In this document: in pieces, positions 36,051-47,169 of the stretch
How positions within the stretch are numbered: position 1 is the stretch's first letter
How the letters are laid out: every line of letters starts with the position of its first letter
Source of the DNA: Sweltsa coloradensis
Lineage: Eukaryota; Arthropoda; Insecta; Plecoptera; Chloroperlidae
Reading direction: 5' to 3'
Length of the DNA stretch: 64,000 nt
NCBI GenBank assembly: GCA_024449915.1
Contig: JAMZAV010001273.1
Coordinates: 90,249 to 154,248, forward strand
The notes under the pieces: generated by a model
The model's input: only the letters and a program-made list of their open reading frames with translations
Databases searched by the model: none
What the model was told of the DNA's origin: nothing
Translations under genes and position numbers: made by a program

Positions 36051-37889
36051 AGAGTTACGAAGATGTACACATTTCACTCAGCAACGCCACACGCTCGCTC
36101 ACGCAAGCTTCATTGCGTGGTTCTGAAAATGTCCCAATTTCGGTTAATATTAATGCATATTTTAAGATTCTTTGTATTGACTTTTTGGTTTTGGGCTGCG
36201 AAATAATTAGCTTACAACACAATATTGCTTGGATCATTTTTCCACTTCGACGATTTATTTTAATATATTTTTACATTTGAGCGTAAACTGTAGGGCATCT
36301 TTTTAATTGTGTAAATGTATTTTTCGGCCAAAATTCATCGGGACGCATTTCCAAGGAAGATCTATTATATCATATATTGTAAGGCAGCCATGGTCCTGTG
36401 ATCTACAATTTACATGAAACTTGGATATGCGGACCCAATGTTGATAATACCGATTGGGACATTCGGTAAACATGTTGTATTATGGTGACATGGGTGGAAT
36501 TTGCTGAATTGGTGATGACAAAATGATAATGATAAAACAAGTCAGTTAATGTTTTATTATTGCTATTAAGCTGACGTTTCAATAACACGAGGGGTACGGT
36601 AAATACTCAGGTTTCAAGAAGAGGGGGACGTGAGTTGGACTAAGGCCCTTTACAGACTGGAGCCCTGGAGGGGGAAAGTCAAGAAGGGTCTAGGGGAAGC
36701 CTATTTATGGCCTGGTGACTAAGGACGAGCAAGAGAGAAGACGTGAAGAAGAAAATAAACTGGACCAGGCGAATCTGAGAGCTACCAGCAGTATTAATAC
36801 CAGAGAGAGTTATTCGGTAAGTCATGTGTGGACATTATTAATTAGTAGATAGGAGAGTGTTAAGATCAAGGAATCACTTGGATTCGAACCCACGTACTTA
36901 CACACGCAATGCACAGGTTATCAGAAGACTAGTGTAGGAGTAATCAGATTTAAATACAGCAATCTCTTATTTTGAATTATGTTCTGTTCTTGTGTAAACC
37001 ATAAGTAAATCCATTCCCAAATTGTCCCAGAACACAGTACGGTCTTGGTCGCTATCTCTGAGTCAGGGGGAACGGTAATTGTAATGGCTACGCCCCGTAG
37101 TTATTGTTGTTGTTGAGGCCCTGACTCAGCAGATGGTCTACAATATGTTTAACTTTTGATTTATATAGTAGGCGACTATGGCGCAGATTTTATGTTAGTA
37201 CTTTTGACAGAAATTTAAAAACGTGACTACACCGGGGATATATGAATATAATACGTTTAATTAAAGTTTGAGCAACGCTAAACGAAATACGAAACGAAAT
37301 TAAAATAAACCGTAAAATAATAAGTGAGCTATATGTTGAGTAGCTCCTTTCTATGGGACACCATCTACGTCAGCTGCAGGTTTAGCAGATTAAAGTAATA
37401 TAATTTGAGAGACAAAAAAGTACAGCCGCGTGCAGGAAACAAAGAAAATAATTAAAATTAAAGTAGGAGCAGAAAAAGAGGCATGCCGTGTCTTGTGGTA
37501 GGAAATACAGGTAAAATGGAGGTAATAGATAAGATTCTAACAAAAGGGAGCAATAGACAAATATGATACTAAGTTCGTACATGGGTCAAAGTCATAAATG
37601 TAATTAATAATTTGCCGCATAAAATATGTACCAAATAAACGTTATCGGCATATAACCTAATCCAAATAAATAAAAATCAATGTTTGCACGATTTATTGTA
37701 CATCGTGTTAAAAACAACGAGGCAGTAAATAATTTATATTCCCACGCCTCATTAGTTCAAAACATCAGAATAGTAACTTGGTTTGTAACGCAGCAGAATG
37801 ACACATGCATAACAACGAATGGTATGATGTAGAACATTTTTGATGTCCATACATTTGTTCAAAGAATGTAAAATATATATTTTATATTT

Positions 37890-38050
37890 CTCGATTTGGT
37901 TAGTCGGGAAACACCCCGCATTCCAGGCAGGCGTCTTAACCACTAGACCATCAGGACGGGCACATTTTAAGCTCTGAATTGTAGTTGCATTATACATCTG
38001 AATGAATGGAACAGTACTGCAACGAATATCTGCTGCCTTTGAACTGACTA
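37890..38050 (-). mobile_element. S1 SINE copy, minus orientation (inverted pair, left)
   Basis: Minus-strand sense: TCAGTTCAAAGGCAGCAGAT, then ATAATGCAACTACAATTCAG, then the tRNA-like head GATGGTCTAGTGGTTAAGAC and CCTGCCTGGAATGCGGGG, joined directly to the family terminus CCCGACTAACCAAATCGAGA. The B box and body are deleted. The same leader occurs in the opposite orientation at 38142-38216. Confidence 0.7.
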
Positions 38051-38107
38051 CCTAACATTAATTATAATGTCATTCATTACCTTTACGCAGGTATGAGCGA
38101 GGGTTTA

Positions 38108-38345
38108 TTTCTCGATTTGGTTAGTCCGGAAACTCTCCCGCGGTCAGTTCAAAGGCAGCAGATATTCGTTGCAGTACTGTTCAATCCATTCAGATGTATA
38201 ATGCAACTACAATTCAGAGATTAGAAATGTACCCGTCCTGATGGTCTAGTGGTTAAGACGCCTGCCTGGAATGCAAGAGATCCGTGGTTCGATTCCCGGT
38301 TAGGGCGGACTTTTTTAATTTCTGAATTGTAGTAAATAATAATAA
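38108..38345 (+). mobile_element. S1 SINE copy, plus orientation (inverted pair, right), best tRNA head
   Basis: It begins with the family terminus TCTCGATTTGGTTAGTCCGG, then the leader (GGCAGCAGATATTCGTTGCA), then a 73-nt tRNA-like segment at 38235-38307. That segment has an acceptor stem GTCCTGA/TTAGGGC, a D stem GTCT/AGAC, an A box TGGTCTAGTGG (38242-38252) and a B box GGTTCGATTCC (38286-38296). The T-stem has mismatches and the head is fused to a body, so it is a tRNA-derived SINE promoter, not a tRNA gene. Confidence 0.75.
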
Positions 38346-38477
38346 TATATTTGTATGTTCTATTACCAATACGAAGAGCCTACGCAACAAGAGAATATCC
38401 TCCAATCTGTATGTTACCTTGTTTGTAGATACGGTCTGACACACAAGCTCTAGTCACACGTGGTTTCTTGCTCTTAC

Positions 38478-38569
38478 CTGGAATCTGAAAGTCTGTGGGT
38501 TCATGTCCAGGAGTTCATAGTCGGCGATGCGGTCTCCATTAGCGTCTATGGTGACCGTTCCGGTGATGC
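38478..38569 (-). CDS. Receptor guanylate cyclase, ligand-binding domain exon (GITGTVTIDANGDR)
   Basis: This 92-nt exon completes the glycine codon left by the 60-kb exon and encodes 30 further residues, from ITGTVTIDANGDR through YELLDMNPQTFRFQ. It corresponds to the GC-A segment with [20 protein letters not shown], a beta strand plus turn of the membrane-proximal lobe of the ligand-binding domain. The acceptor is ttgttcgcag and the donor gtaaga. It ends in phase 0, matching the next exon. The 3' splice-site region is unusual: a retroelement insertion with a target duplication begins only 23 nt upstream of the exon, so the branch point must lie in repeat-derived or duplicated sequence. The intron before it is about 21.4 kb, the longest in the window. 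Confidence 0.95.
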
Positions 38570-38592
38570 CTGCGAACAATAAACATCAATCT

Positions 38593-38968
38593 ATTTAATA
38601 CAATCCAGAAATTAAAAAATCCATCCCGATCGGGTTTGAACCAGAGTCTCCCACTTTCCGGGTGGACGCCTTAGCCAACTAGACCACCGAGACGGTAACA
38701 ATTTAACTTCTGTATTGTCGTTACATTTTAGAACTTGAATGGATGGAACAATAAAGCATCGAAAAACTGTTGCTGTTGAATTGACCAAACAAACATATTT
38801 ATAATGTCATTACCTTACGCAGGTATGAGCGAGGGTATATTTCTCGATTTGGATGGTCGGGAAACACTCCCGTAGGTGGAATAATTAATATTTAATACAA
38901 TCCAGAAATTTATTAAATATTAATTATTCCACCTGCGAGAGTGTTTCCCGACCATCCAAATCGAGAAA
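38593..38968 (-). mobile_element. Composite S1 SINE insertion at a 3' splice site
   Basis: In minus-strand sense it comprises a palindromic block, a leader, a tRNA-like head (CTCGGTGGTCTAGTTGGCTA, B-box-like GGTTCAAACCC) and a tail TTTTAATTTCTGGATTG. It is flanked by AAACATCAATCT at 38581-38592 and 38966-38977, a 9-12 bp target duplication (the first three bases overlap the element end). The element end lies 23 nt from the acceptor-side edge of the GITGTV exon. Confidence 0.75.
38840..38968. repeat. 58-bp-arm palindrome (hairpin) inside the S1 insertion
   Basis: Arm 38840-38897 (from TTTCTCGATTTGGATGGTCG) and arm 38911-38968 are reverse complements with two mismatches, separated by 13 nt. 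It is the S1 3' terminus repeated head-to-head. Confidence 0.9.
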
Positions 38969-39671
38969 CATCAATCTTTCCGTGGATGACCTCACGATTA
39001 CACATTATGTGAGTCTGTGCTCTGAGTATCCAACATATCAAAAGTTATGTTTTCGTATTGCTTTAAAACCCTAATTATGTTTCATGGTATTTTGAGTGAG
39101 ATAAGTAAAATGCAGTACTTTAAGCAATACATTTGTATTACACGCTCATTCACAACAGTAGGCCGCTTCACGAACGCTTTTTCTAGTCGCGTTGACGGAT
39201 GAGCTTTTTTGCAAGTTTTTAGTATGCGTGGGATCTCTTTGCGTTTTGTAGTCCCGTTACAAAATCATTTTTGTTAAAATAGGATATTTCTTTACAAAGT
39301 AGTATTAATTGCTATGGTAATACCAATTAACAGAATGTAAAATATCTGGAGGCCCGAAAACTTGCTTTTTGTACGCATTGTAGGTGATTGTTGTCAAGTT
39401 TCTATAGTTACTTGTTAATTTTATACACCTCAAAAAAATTATATTAAAACCTTTATTTCTAAGGATTCTGGAAAGCTTTAAAACTTTTTCTTTCAAAAGG
39501 TACTACATCTCCATTACCTTAATGTCCATGTAAAATATGAACGTTGTAGCTCCACCCGTTTGGTAAGAATCGGCCCAAATATCACGAAAATATCGCATTA
39601 AAATTAGAAAAAATCGTAAAAGTAAGATATTCATAAGAAATATTTCTTCGATTATTAGTAGAGGAGCAAGA

Positions 39672-40490
39672 GGTATGATTTCGTTTCCCGTGCATCTTTC
39701 GTGGAAGAGTTTTGCGGTAAGTTGTATTCTATTAGGTAGTGGGATACAAGTTTTTTTGGCACTTTCCTTGCAGGCCATGCTATGCTGCAGAGGGCGTCGG
39801 GGGCGTCGCGACGCCCTTACACGTTTTTTTAAGAGGGATGATTTTTTATCTCGTGTTCCTTTCGTGATAGAGTGTTGCGGTGAACAACATTCTATTTAGT
39901 AATAGCATACAAATTTTTTACACCTATTTTGCAGGTCCTGGTACGCTTGAGAGGGCGTCGGGAGCGTCGCGACGCCCTATAACGTTTTTTAAGAGGGATG
40001 ATTTTTTATCTCATGTGCCTTTCGTGATAGAGTATTGCGGTAAACTGTATTCTATTAAGTAATAGCAAAAAAGGTATTTGCCTCAACCTTGCAGGTCCTG
40101 GCACGCTTCAGAGGGCGTCGGGGGTGTCGTGACGCCCTAAAACGGTTTTATTAAAAGAGGGATGAATTTTTATCTCGTGTACCTTTTGTGCTAGAGTATT
40201 GCGGTAAATTGTATTCTATTGAGAAATAGAATACACGTTTTTAGCACCTACCTTGCAGGTCCTGGTAGGCTTTAGAGGGCGTCGGAGGCGTCGCGACGCC
40301 CTATAACGCTTTTTTAAAGAGGGATTATTTTTTATCTTATGTGCCTTTTGTGATAGAGTATTGCGGTAAACTGTATTCTATTAAGTAATAGCAAAGAAGT
40401 TTTTAGAACCTACCTTGCAGGTCCTGGTAGGCTTCAGAGGGCGTCAGGGGCGTCGCAACGCCCTTTAACGTTGATAAAGATGCATTATTG
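39672..40490 (+). repeat. ~162-bp tandem array, forward arm (5 units)
   Basis: Units start (at AGGGCGTCGG-like) at 39791, 39952, 40112, 40276 and 40438, giving spacings of 160-164 bp. Each unit reads: a GTGATAGAGTATTGCGGTAA-like block, ATTCTATTAAGTAATAGCA, CCTTGCAGGTCCTGG, CAGAGGGCGTCGGGGGCGTC and GCGACGCCC, then a T-rich spacer and AAGAGGGATGATTTTT. The first unit contains the perfect 16-bp palindrome GGGCGTCGCGACGCCC (39801-39816); others keep 12-14 bp of it or are mutated. Confidence 0.9.
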
Positions 40491-40619
40491 TTTCTAAATA
40501 TTTCATTTATATTATATAAGTAACTAATGTACCTAAGTAATGTAGGCTAATACCTACTTCGAGAAGATATCATAAAAGTAATATTTTTCTTTACAATGAT
40601 GCCAAATAATATATTCTGT

Positions 40620-41600
40620 TATTTAAAACTGATAAAAATTTATTATTGAGAACTTGTCCATGACGTCGCGACGATCCCGACGTCCTCTGTGGTGTAGGTC
40701 CTGACAGCTAGGTGTAAAATATTTGTAGTGTATCACAAAATAGAATGTAGTATACAGCAAAACTACGACGAAAGTCACAGGAGATAAAAAAATCATCCTT
40801 CTTAGAAAACGTTTTACGGTGTCACGACACCTCCGACGCCCTCTGAAGCGTACCAGGACCTGCAAGGAGGGTTCAAAACCCATGTATGCTATTACTTAAT
40901 AGGATACAGTTTACCGCAATACTCTATCACGAAAGGCACACGAGCTAAACAATTATGCATCTTTATCAACGTTAAAGGGCGTCGCGACGCCCCTGACGCC
41001 CTCTGAAGCCTACCAGGACCTGCAAGGTAGGTTCTAAAAACTTCTTTGCTATTACTTAATAGAATACAGTTTGCCGCAATACTCTATCACAAAAGGCACA
41101 TAAGATAAAAAATAATCCCTTTTAAAAAAAGCGTTATAGGGCGTCGCGACGCCTCCGACGCCCTCTGAAGCCTACCAGGACCTGCAAGGTAGGTTCTAAA
41201 AAATTGTATGCTATTACTCAATGGAATACAATTTACCGCAATACTCTACCACGAAAGGTACACGAGATAAAAATTCATCCTTCTTTTTTAAAAACGTTTT
41301 AGGGTGTCGCGACGCCCCCGAAGCCCTCTGAAGCGTGACAGGACCTGCAAGGTAGGTGCTAAAACCTTGTATACTATTACTTAATAGAATACAGTTTACC
41401 GCAACACTCTATCACGAAAGGCACACGAGATAAAAAATCATCCCTCTTAAAAAACGTGTAAGGGCGTCGCGACGCCCCCGACGCCCTCTGCAGCATAGCA
41501 TGACCTGCAAGGAAAGTGCAAAAAACTTGTATCCCACTACCTAATAGAAAACAACTTACCGCAAAACTCTTCCACGAAAGATGCACGGGATACCTCTTGC
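40620..41600 (-). repeat. ~162-bp tandem array, reverse arm (5 units plus one degenerate)
   Basis: The same unit occurs in opposite orientation, anchored at CCCTCTG ending at 40845, 41005, 41167, 41330 and 41490, with a degenerate unit ending near 40689. Individual units pair with specific forward units: the outermost share CTCTGCAGCATAGCAT, the 41005 unit pairs with 40438 (AACGTTAAAGGGCG), 41167 with 40276 (CGCCTCCGA), and 41330 with 40112 (GGGTGTCG, AAAACG). GGGCGTCGCGACGCCC is perfect at 40977-40992 and 41462-41477. Confidence 0.9.
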
Positions 41601-43444
41601 CCCCCTACTATATACCCAAAAACGTGGTAGGTCTAAGTTCAGAAATTTCTTAGGCCCCCTCAAATTTTCATCAAGATCGCATAATATGCCGTTTGCCCGG
41701 TAGAGAGCGAACAAAGAGACAGAAAAACAAACAAAAAACACCCGAGCTAATTTTTTTGGGGGTCAGTAAAATTGAAGTCTTCGCTTCGCTCATCCAGTTA
41801 AGAGTTTAAACCAAAAATTCTAATTCACTTGTATGTCCGTCCGTCCATCTGCGCGAGTTTTAAGTCTTCTCATAAAAAAACAAACACATTCTCCGATTAA
41901 TATGCGTTTTGTAGCCTTGCTCTTGAACGTGGATTATACATAATAATATGGTCTAGATTCAATCTTGTGTCCTTGGCACCTCCACCATGAGTTAAAAGAA
42001 CGGTTCGATTTTATTTGTGTGCACCTTCTTGACACCTTCACCATGAGATTTCAATGCACGATGATAAATTATAATTCGTGTGATAATTAAGTTGATAAAT
42101 GAGCTTCGATACCAGTTGTGGGTATAAGCCCGTACTTGTTGCAACATAGTGTTTTACCTAGTAACCTATAGCTATACGTCCCTCCACTTGACAGTTTTAT
42201 CATAAATAAGATTGCACGGCCATGTGGCATGTGTGGTAATTTTGTATTTGTTTATTTTATTACAATCCACGTAAATGAACACCGCAAAACATGGGAACTG
42301 TTAAAATAACGATACAATACAAATAAAATACACAGGTGATAAGTAAAATATCACTTTCTAAACAAAAACATACGAATTATTTTCATAAAAACATACGTTA
42401 CAAATTATCACTATGTGGACTGTTTTTTAAATGCAATAATAAAATTATGAAGCAGGACTTGGGTGGGTGGACATCACTTTGAGTCGAAGGATGTGACATT
42501 AGTCTGAATCTATTTTTAGATGAAGTCTTATGTACGGTACCTGGTTTATTCGAAGAAATATATCTGTATTTTTATATTTATCTTCGCTTTCCCAATAATG
42601 TTTACATTTCCTTTTTATTTCCGTTTCCGTTTCTTGGTATTGTTAGATCACAAATAAAAACAGGCCAGAGGAAAAGACAAAATAGAGTTTCAAGCTACGC
42701 CATGAATTATATTATACAGGAAAGTATTGAATACGTTTTTGCTAGAAAAACAGAAAAGATTTGTGGATTTGTCTAGCCCTGTCAAGTTTGTGTGTTAGTT
42801 GAAGTCGAAATTGTTCAATATTTACCGGGTAATGTGGTGATATCTTTAATATCGGAGGCACGACAGATCAAGATACAATATCTCATATCTAGTTGATGCA
42901 CCTATGTGTGTAGGATTATTATTTATTATTTTAATGTATTTTTCTCGCCACTCGGCGAGAAAAGTGAGAAGGATGTTTCCCATTGAGAAAATGCGTAAAT
43001 GCGTCTTTAATACGCTTGCACGTACAAATTACAAAATAATTAAATAGAATTGCAAAATTTCGAGAAAATGTTTGAATTGCCACAAGTCAAAATGTAAAGT
43101 ATAGTGATGAGTGATTTGAATAATATTTTGTTTTAGTTTAAAACAAATATCATAAAATTTGCGTACCGCTATTGCTGTACACAGTTGACATTTAATTAAT
43201 TATTAAATATCAAATATCAATTACAAACAATTGATTGTGTTCATTATTAGTATAAAATAATGTTGCATGTGTGTCTTTACTAATGTGCAAGTACATTTTC
43301 AACCATAAGTAAATCAATGTCTAGGGATAGAGATACAACAGAACTCGACCACTTTATTTATTTATGGTAGACAGTCTACATTAGTATACATACTACATAA
43401 ATGCGCATAATCGAATTAATGGATTTGATGTTTGTATTATACAC

Positions 43445-44211
43445 AAGGAAGCTTCGCAAACGCTTTTTTCAGGCGCGTTGTTGGATGAGCGTAATTGGTG
43501 CATTATGAGCTGCCATGTGTGATGCGGATTTTCTGTTGTTCTGTGAAAAAATCATTACTCAGTCGAAGATTTTTTTAAATTAAATTAATATAATTAAAAA
43601 ATTAACTTTTTTTTTAAAAATTAATCGAAATTTAAAAAAAAGAAAATAATAGTAAAATTGCGATTTTCATAAGAAATAATTATTTGATTGCGCTCAAATT
43701 TCACACAAATATATTAATTCATAAAATTAAGTCTCTGCAAAATAATCATTACAATAGGATAAAGCATGTAGGTGTTATAAGTCAAAAAAGTGTTTAAAAA
43801 AAGAAAAAACCCGTAAAATTTCGATTTTCATGAGAAATAATTTTTCGATTGTGCTCAAATTTCACACGAATATCTTAATTTATAAAATTTAGGTTCTGTT
43901 AAAAAATCATTACAATCGAATAAAGCATGTAGGTGTTAAAGTCGAAGAAATGTTTTAAAAATCGAAAAAATCATAAAATTGCGATGTTCATGAGAAATAA
44001 TTTTTCGATTGCACTCAAAAACGTGGCAGTTCTAAGTTCAGAGATTTCGAAAGCCTCCACAAAATTTCATCGCAATCGGAGTAACGGTTTAGCCGGAATC
44101 GTGTTAACAAACAGACAAAAATACAGAAAAAAGAAGAAAAAAAAACAATCCGGATTTTTTTCTCCAGTGTAGTGAAATGGAATCTTTGCTTCGCTCGCTA
44201 CGCTCATCCAA
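43445..44211 (+). mobile_element. Element family A, copy A1
   Basis: It starts AAGGAAGCTTCGCAAACGC, then GCGCGTTGTTGGATGAGCGT, and ends CTACGCTCATCC. The interior has ~130-bp sub-repeats (GATTTTCATGAGAAATAATT, CACGAATAT-TTAATT, AAAGCATGTAGGTGTTA), then AAAACG-GGCAGTTCTAAG, CGGTTTAGCCGGAATCGTG, an A-rich run and CTCCAGTGTAGTGAAATGG. No ORF with a recognisable domain is present. Confidence 0.8.
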
Positions 44212-44330
44212 TAAGATTTTTAAGAATACAAGAAAACAGTAATGGAGAAGAGGGAGAAAATGATGATATAAAATCAATAATGGTCAAGAAAGGTAAGACG
44301 ATTAACGGATTAAAATTTTAAGTGGAATAA

Positions 44331-45177
44331 ACTAGGAAGCTTCGCAAACACTTTTTGGGCGCGTTGTTGGATGACCGTAATTGATGCATTGAGCTGCCAT
44401 GTTTTATGCAGATGGTATTTAAATTGATTTCGTTTTCCCATTGCTATGACCTGCGAGACACGCTTGGTAATATTGTTTTAATTTTAACGACGACGACGAC
44501 ATGAGGATCAGGGGCTCACATTACATTACACACTACATTACAATCGAATGTGTGAATGTGTGTCGAAAGTGTTATAGGTAAGTCGAAGACTTTTTTAATG
44601 AAAAAAGCGCAAATTGCGATTTTCATGAGAAAAATTTTTCGATTGCGCTCAAATTTCACACGAATATATTAATTCATAAAATTGAGGTTCTGTGAAAAAA
44701 GCATTACAATCGAATAAAGCATGTGGTGTTATAAGTCGAAGAAATGTTTTTAAAACGAAAAAAGAGTAAAATTAGAATTTTCACGAGAAATAATTTTTCG
44801 ATTGCGCCCAAATTTAACACGAAAGAAATTAATTCATAAAATTAAGGTTCTGTGAAAACATCATTACAATCGAACAAAGCATGTAGGTGTTATAAGTCGA
44901 AGAAATTTTTTCAAGAAATGGCGATTATCACGAGAAATAATTTTTCGATTGCGCTCAAACAGGTGGCTGTTCTAAGTTCAGAGATTTCGAAGGCCTCCAG
45001 AAAATTTCATTGCTTTTGGAGTATTGGTTTAGCCAGAATCGTGTTAACAAACACACTAAAATACAAACAGAAAAAAAAGAAAAGAAAAAAAAAAAAAGAA
45101 AAATGAAAAAAAGAAGAAAAACAGTGCGGATTTTTGTCCCCAGTGTAGTAGAACGGAATCTTCACTACCCTCATCAA
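44331..45177 (+). mobile_element. Element family A, copy A2
   Basis: It has the same start (ACTAGGAAGCTTCGCAAACA) and same interior and 3' blocks as A1; the final CTCATC is decayed. It carries an extra segment (ACATGAGGATCAGGGGCTCA, near 44500-44570) that recurs in reverse in copy A7 near 50930-50960. Confidence 0.75.
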
Positions 45178-45237
45178 TTAATACAATGAAAGCATTTTTT
45201 TTTTTACAAAGATATATCGAACCAAAATAAAGATTTA

Positions 45238-46787
45238 ACTAGGAAAACGCTTAAGTCCCGCCGCGTTGTTGGATGAGCGTAATTGGTGCATTGAGCTGCC
45301 ATGTGTTATGCGGATTTTCTGTTGTTCCTTGGAAAAATTATTACCAAGTCGAAGAACTTTTTTTAATTTAATTAAATTTAATTTGAAATTTAAATTAAAA
45401 AAAATAAATATTAATCGTAATTTTAAAAAAAGAAAAAAATCATAAAATTGCGATTTACATAAAAAATAATTATTCGATTGCGCTCAAATTTTACACGAAT
45501 ATATTAATTCATAAAATTAAGGTTCTGTGAAAAAATCATTACAATAGGATAAAGCATGTAGGTGTTATAAGTCAAAGAATTGTTTTAAACTAGGAAAACG
45601 CTTAAGTCCCGCCGCGTTGTTGGATGAGCGTAATTGGTGCATTGAGCTGCCATGTGTTATGTGAATTTTCTGTTCTGTGAAAAAATCATTACTAAGTTGA
45701 TGATTTTTTTAAAAATAATTTAAAATAAATAAAAAATAAACTTTAATTTTTAATTTTTTTAATTAATCGTAATTTTAAAAAAGAAAAAAATCGTAAAATT
45801 TCGATTTCCATAAGAAATAATTATTTGATTGTGCTCAAATTTTACACGAATATATGAATTTATAAAATTAAGGTTCTGTGAAAAAATCATTACAATCGGA
45901 TAAAGAATGTAGGTGTTATTTGTCAAAGAATTGTTTTAAAAAAGAAAAACCCCGTAAAATTGCGATTTTTATGGTAAATAATTATTTGATTGCGCTTAAA
46001 TTTTCCACGAATATATAAATTCATAAAATAAAGGTTCTGTGAAAAAATCATTACAATCGGACAAAGCGTGTAGGTATTATAAATCGAAGAAATTTTTTAA
46101 AAATCGAAAAAAATCGTAAAATTGCGATTTTTATGGGAATTTTTTTTTCGATTGTGCTAAAAAACGTGGCAGTTCTAAGTTCAGAGATTTCGAAGGTCTC
46201 AATAAAATTTCATCGCAATCGGAGTATCGGTTTAGCCGGAATCGTGCTAACAAACAGACAAAAATACAAAAAAAAAAAAAAAAAAAAAACATTCCGGATT
46301 TTTTTCTCCAGTGTAGTTAAATGGAATCTTCGCTTCGCTCGCTACGCTCGCTACGCTCATCCAAAAAGAAAAAAAATGTAAAATTTCGATTTTCATGAGA
46401 AATAGTTTTTTGATTGCGCTCAAATTTCACACGAATATCTTAATTTATGAAATTAAGGTTCTGTGAAAAAATTATAACAATCGGATGAAGCATGTAGGTG
46501 TTATATTTCGATTTTTTTTTTAAATCGAAAAAAATCGTAAAATTGCGATTTTCATGAGAAATAATTTTTCGGCTGCGCTCAAAAACGTGGCAGTTCTAAG
46601 TTCAAAGATTTCGAAGGCCTCCATAAAATTTCATTGCAATCGGATTAACTGTTTAGCCGGAATCGTGTTAACAAACAGCCAAAAAAAACAGAAAAAAGAA
46701 GAAAAAAAAAAAAAAATCCGGATTTTTTCTCCAGTGTAGTGAAATAGAATCTTCTCTTCTCTCGTTTCGCTCGTTACGTTCATTCAA
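45238..46787 (+). mobile_element. Element family A, copy A3, split by copy A4
   Basis: It starts ACTAGGAAAACGCTTAAGTC and is interrupted at 45588. Its interior resumes at 46365 in the expected register (run of A, then GTAAAATTTCGATTTTCATG) and ends near 46787 with a decayed CATTCAA. The two halves together make one full-length copy. Confidence 0.75.
45589..46364 (+). mobile_element. Element family A, copy A4, nested in A3
   Basis: This complete copy, from (A)CTAGGAAAACGC to CGCTACGCTCATCCA, lies inside A3 with A-runs on both sides. Because it interrupts a relative, it marks the family's ends: CTAGG at one end and CATCC at the other. Confidence 0.8.
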
Positions 46788-47169
46788 AAAGGTACAAGAA
46801 CGAATATATATTTGTGGATCTCTAACAACAGGTAGGCCTCACAAGTGTCAGGTTACTAAAACTAAACAATACAAAATAAATTATTAAACAAATCTTTAAA
46901 TTCATGAACAAGTACTATACAATTAAAATTAAACAACAAATACAATAAGAAAAACTTGAATAACAAAAGTGTAAATATTAAAAACCGCCTGAATTAACAA
47001 AATGATTGAAAAATGCACTGATGTTTTAAAATACAAAACTGGTGACAATTAAAGTGATTAAAGAGTGATAAATGAGTCATATTGGTAAACAGCTGCTTTA
47101 AATGAATGAAGTTTCATGTGACTGATATCAATTTCTGTGTCAATGGCTAATTATTTAATATTTTAATAC

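Larger units (their letters stand above)
33098..38477 (-). other. Intron between CGFDNSLC exon and GITGTV exon
   Basis: This 5,380-bp intron contains a possible foldback element (34262-34930), a poly-G tract (36033-36050), a tRNA-like B box in reverse near 36873-36885, a small hairpin (CTGAGTCAGGG near 37060 with its complement near 37119) and a pair of inverted S1 SINEs (37890-38345). The rest shows nothing recognisable. Confidence 0.8.
39157..41796 (+). mobile_element. Element family B, long copy (B1) carrying an inverted tandem array
   Basis: The left end (AGTAGGCCGCTTCACGAACG, then GTTGACGGATGAGC) resembles the CTAGGAAGCTTCGCAAACGC...GTTGGATGAGC ends of families A and B. The right end has GCCGTTTGCCCGGTAGAGAG, CACCCGAGCTAA, AAATTGAAGTCTTCGCTTCG and CTCATCC, as at 55.5-55.7 and 58.3-58.4 kb. 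Shorter copies of the family are about 560 bp; this one is 2.6 kb because its interior holds the ~162-bp repeat array. No transposase was seen. Confidence 0.65.

Noticed and set aside
38235..38307. Candidate tRNA gene with A and B boxes and an acceptor stem
   Set aside because: T-stem mismatches, fusion to a body, and several diverged copies show it is a SINE head.
39675..40062. Several short open frames in the ~162-bp array that look alike (e.g. FKRDDFLSRVPFVIE)
   Set aside because: The similarity comes from the DNA repeat itself. The frames are short, on both strands and interrupted between units.
39700..41590. CRISPR-like array suggested by regular spacing and palindromic repeat core
   Set aside because: The whole ~162-bp unit is repeated with no unique spacers, the array is inverted on itself, and the genome is animal.
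43933..46739. Recurring short open frames (SSEISKASIKFHRNRS-like) in family A elements
   Set aside because: Repeated because the elements are repeated; poly-Lys tails come from A-runs and there is no start-to-stop conservation.
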